A stretch of 7,551 bases of DNA, from positions 1-7,551 of the forward strand of contig JAKAYN010000024.1 of the NCBI GenBank assembly GCA_021826785.1. The letters are read 5' to 3'. The stretch comes from Thermoplasmata archaeon (GTDB taxonomy: Archaea; Thermoplasmatota; Thermoplasmata; Thermoplasmatales; Thermoplasmataceae). Shown piece by piece: positions 5,379 to 7,551 of this stretch (positions are counted from its first letter, which is position 1; each line of letters starts with the position of its first letter). The notes beneath the pieces are model-generated. The model did no database searches and was not told the origin of the DNA. It saw only the letters and a program-made list of their open reading frames with translations. The position numbers and the translations under genes are program-made.

Positions 5379-6687
5379 CATTGTTATAGCTGCGCCATCA
5401 AGCTCATCAGGAAAAACAACGGTATCAATAGGGATAATGCGTGCACTTTCAAGAAGGTTAAAGGTTCAGCCATTCAAGATCGGGCCAGATTATATAGATC
5501 CTGGTTATCATAACATTGCAACCGGCAGATTCTCAAGCAATCTCGACACATGGATGTCATCAAAGGAAAAAATGAAGGAGATCTTTGTTAAAAGATCATT
5601 GCATTCAGATATTTCAATAATAGAAGGTGTCATGGGTTTATACGATGGGAAATACCCAGATAAAAACACCGGAAGCACCGCAGAGGTTGCAGAAACACTA
5701 AAGTCACCTGTTATAATAGTAATTGACATATCAGCTATGGCAAGAACAGCGGCTGCAATAGTTCTTGGATTAATAAAAATGAATAGAAAATTGAATATTG
5801 CAGGTGTAATATTAAACAATGCAGGTTCTGATTATCACTGTTCAATGGTAAAAACAAGCATTGAAAAGTATACAAAAATTCCTGTAATAGGCTGCTTAAA
5901 AAGGTTGAACGATATAAAAATAGATGATAGATACCTTGGATTAAAAACAGCCATGGAGGATAATAATATAAAGAAAATTGATAAGATAGCTGATACCATT
6001 CAAGAATCGGTTGATCTTGACCTTTTAATAAAAATATCAAAGGAATCCGGTGATATATCATTTAAATCAAATCTATTCTCGAAGAAAAATGTTTATAATA
6101 CAAGAATAGCCGTTGCATACGATGCTGCGTTTAATTTCTATTACTATGATAATATAGAGATGCTTAAAATGTACGGTGCCAAAATTGTTTATTTTAGCCC
6201 TTTAAAGGATTATAAGATGCCTGATGCGGATGGCGTTTACATCGGTGGTGGATTTCCAGAGCTTTTTGCGGAGCAATTATCCGATAATCAGTCAATAAAA
6301 GACGATATAAAAGATTTCTACCTTTCAAAAAGGCCCGTCTTTGCCGAATGTGGTGGCTACATGTATCTATCAAATGGCATAAAAATAAATAATAAACATT
6401 ATAGTATGGTTTCAATAATAGATGGTGAATCATACATGGATTCATTGGTTTTAGGTTACAGAAAAATCACGTCAATGTCAGATAATATACTAATGAAAAA
6501 TAACTGGCATATAAACGGCCATGAATTTCACTATTCAAGACTTAAAACCAAAACAAATGGCTATAAAACTGAAAAGGGAACAGATGGCGTTTTTAAGGAA
6601 AACCTTCTTGCAGGGTACATGCATCTTTACTTTCCATCCAATCAAAAGGTTCCCGAGAGATTCGTTAAATCATGTTATAATGTATAA
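5365..6687 (+). CDS. cbiA: Cobyrinate a,c-diamide synthase (CbiA)
   Basis: CbiA amidates the c and then the a side chain of (cobalt-)cobyrinic acid, using ATP and glutamine. The 440-residue product matches the family (about 450) and has both domains. The N-terminal dethiobiotin-synthetase-like ATPase shows the P-loop APSSSSGKTT (10-19), KIGPDYIDPGYH (38-49), EGVMGLYDG (87-95), GSTAEVAE (103-110) and a VIDISAMARTAA block (119-130). The C-terminal class I (type 3) glutamine amidotransferase shows IGGGFPELF (293-301), FAECGGYMYL with nucleophile Cys329, GHEFHYS (385-391) and AGYMHLYFPSN with catalytic His420. All key residues are present, so it should be active. The start is the ATG at 5365, placed directly before the P-loop strand; it follows the ATAAGAGTGGTAA element and overlaps cbiG by 14 bases. 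The motif set favours CbiA/CobB over the related CbiP, which lacks this P-loop context and works later. Confidence 0.95.
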   Translation: MKVNSIVIAAPSSSSGKTTVSIGIMRALSRRLKVQPFKIGPDYIDPGYHNIATGRFSSNLDTWMSSKEKMKEIFVKRSLHSDISIIEGVMGLYDGKYPDKNTGSTAEVAETLKSPVIIVIDISAMARTAAAIVLGLIKMNRKLNIAGVILNNAGSDYHCSMVKTSIEKYTKIPVIGCLKRLNDIKIDDRYLGLKTAMEDNNIKKIDKIADTIQESVDLDLLIKISKESGDISFKSNLFSKKNVYNTRIAVAYDAAFNFYYYDNIEMLKMYGAKIVYFSPLKDYKMPDADGVYIGGGFPELFAEQLSDNQSIKDDIKDFYLSKRPVFAECGGYMYLSNGIKINNKHYSMVSIIDGESYMDSLVLGYRKITSMSDNILMKNNWHINGHEFHYSRLKTKTNGYKTEKGTDGVFKENLLAGYMHLYFPSNQKVPERFVKSCYNV

Positions 6688-6697
6688 TTGAAATTTT

Positions 6698-6706
6698 ATT
6701 TATATA
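6698..6706 (+). promoter_or_regulatory. TATA box of the histidine ammonia-lyase gene
   Basis: TTTATATAA lies 19-27 bases before the ATG at 6725 in the 37-base spacer after cbiA, with no SD in front of the ATG. This fits a leaderless archaeal promoter and suggests that hutH is transcribed separately from the cobalamin operon. No clear terminator is visible in the spacer beyond T-rich sequence. Confidence 0.5.
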
Positions 6707-6724
6707 ACATTATAATGATTTATC

Positions 6725-7551
6725 ATGATATATCTATCTGGCAATGATCTAGACATCGACAAGCTTTATAAAATCTCAGTTTTAAAGGAAGGCGTAGGCA
6801 TATCGGAGTCGGCTAAAGCCAATGTTGAAAGATCAAGGGAATCATTAAAAAAAATTCTATCAACAGGCAGTGAGATCTACGGGGTAACAACCGGCTTTGG
6901 GAGCCTTCTCAATAGGCATGTTGATGACAAGATCGAGCTGCAAAAAAATCTTATAAGGAGCCATTCAGCTGGCACCGGTAATTATCTTGATATTTCCTAT
7001 GTACGTGCAATTATGGCGGTAAGAATAAATAGCCTTTTAAAGGGATACTCTGGCGTCTCAATGGATCTAATAGATAGGTTGGTGTTCATGCTTAATAATA
7101 ATATTATACCTGTTGTTCCTGAGTACGGTTCGGTTGGTGCCAGTGGTGATCTTGCACCGCTTGCGCATATAGGCCTTGCAATAATAGGTGAGGGCAAGGT
7201 TTTTTACAACAATGAGATAAGAGATTCAATTGACGTATTTAAATCATTGAACATGGATAAATATGATTTCAAGGAGAAAGAGGGCGTTGCCCTAATAAAT
7301 GGCACATCAATGATAACAGGGATACTTGGCATAGAACTTTATAAAGCTATTTTAATAATAAAGCATGCAATAATATCATCAATGATGTCCTTCGAGGCAC
7401 TTTCTGGAACAGACATGGCATATAAAAGCTGGGCAATAGCATCGAGGCCGCATAATGGCCAGATAAAAATAGCAGAAAATTTAAGGTTTATACTAAAAGA
7501 TAGCGATATAGTAAAAATTTCAAGGGAGACAAAGATACAGGATGCATACAC
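6725..7551 (+). CDS. hutH: Histidine ammonia-lyase (N-terminal part, truncated by window edge)
   Basis: The enzyme removes ammonia from L-histidine to give urocanate, the first step of histidine breakdown. The window holds 275 codons of an enzyme usually about 500 residues long; the frame is open to the last base. Family marks: IYGVTTGFGSL (51-61), with Tyr52 matching the active-site tyrosine; QKNLIRSHSAGTG (73-85); RAIMAVRINSLLKGYSGV (94-111); PEYGSVGASGDLAPLAHI (131-148), where Ala139-Ser140-Gly141 would cyclise into the MIO electrophile; EGVALINGTSMITG (188-201); SRPHNGQ (243-249); and IQDAY at the edge. The NGT and MIO surroundings fit histidine rather than phenylalanine lyases, but substrate specificity is not certain from a fragment. 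The ATG has a TATA box 19-27 bases upstream. There is no obvious functional link to cobalamin synthesis. Confidence 0.93.
   Translation, partial: MIYLSGNDLDIDKLYKISVLKEGVGISESAKANVERSRESLKKILSTGSEIYGVTTGFGSLLNRHVDDKIELQKNLIRSHSAGTGNYLDISYVRAIMAVRINSLLKGYSGVSMDLIDRLVFMLNNNIIPVVPEYGSVGASGDLAPLAHIGLAIIGEGKVFYNNEIRDSIDVFKSLNMDKYDFKEKEGVALINGTSMITGILGIELYKAILIIKHAIISSMMSFEALSGTDMAYKSWAIASRPHNGQIKIAENLRFILKDSDIVKISRETKIQDAY

Noticed and set aside
6997..7551. Minus-strand open frames opposite hutH
   Set aside because: They lie opposite a clearly conserved histidine ammonia-lyase reading frame and have no motifs of their own.

Overview
This window looks like a piece of an AT-rich euryarchaeal chromosome. 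The best guess is the order Thermoplasmatales, perhaps a Picrophilus-like acidophile. This is inferred from the strongly AT-rich, ATA/AGG-rich coding style, from TATA-like boxes about 20-30 bases before start codons that lack a Shine-Dalgarno (SD) sequence (leaderless-type archaeal promoters), and from the gene repertoire. No database search was possible.

Layout. Left flank (1-346, minus): the N-terminal part of an enolase-superfamily enzyme of the o-succinylbenzoate synthase / N-acylamino acid racemase type, cut by the window edge. Next is a small unrecognised charged protein (482-835, plus), whose 3' end overlaps by 8 bases a convergent HxlR-type winged-helix regulator (828-1145, minus). 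Upstream of the regulator on the same strand is a class I SAM-dependent methyltransferase (1169-1759, minus). A very AT-rich 303-base divergent spacer (1760-2062) follows.

The core (2063-6687, plus) is a tightly packed cobalamin (corrin ring) operon, cbiJ-cbiC-cbiD-cbiG-cbiA. Adjacent genes overlap by 38, 8, 4 and 14 bases, so transcription as one unit with translational coupling is likely. Together the products open the C-5 lactone ring (CbiG), methylate C-1 (CbiD), reduce precorrin-6A (CbiJ), move the C-11 methyl to C-12 (CbiC) and amidate side chains a and c (CbiA). This is the anaerobic, early-cobalt branch. The other ring methyltransferases (CbiL, CbiH, CbiF, CbiE, CbiT) are not in the window. 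The right flank (6725-7551, plus) is a histidine ammonia-lyase, cut by the window edge, with its own promoter.

The most notable point is that cbiJ, the first gene of the operon, is interrupted by one in-frame TAA (2471-2473). Both halves keep recognisable family motifs in the same frame, and the stop sits in a 9-base-period, A-rich tandem repeat between the two domains. It may be a real nonsense mutation, a sequencing or assembly error, or a split or read-through gene. I see no CRISPR array, mobile element, tRNA, rRNA or riboswitch, and no evidence of a wholly new multi-gene system.
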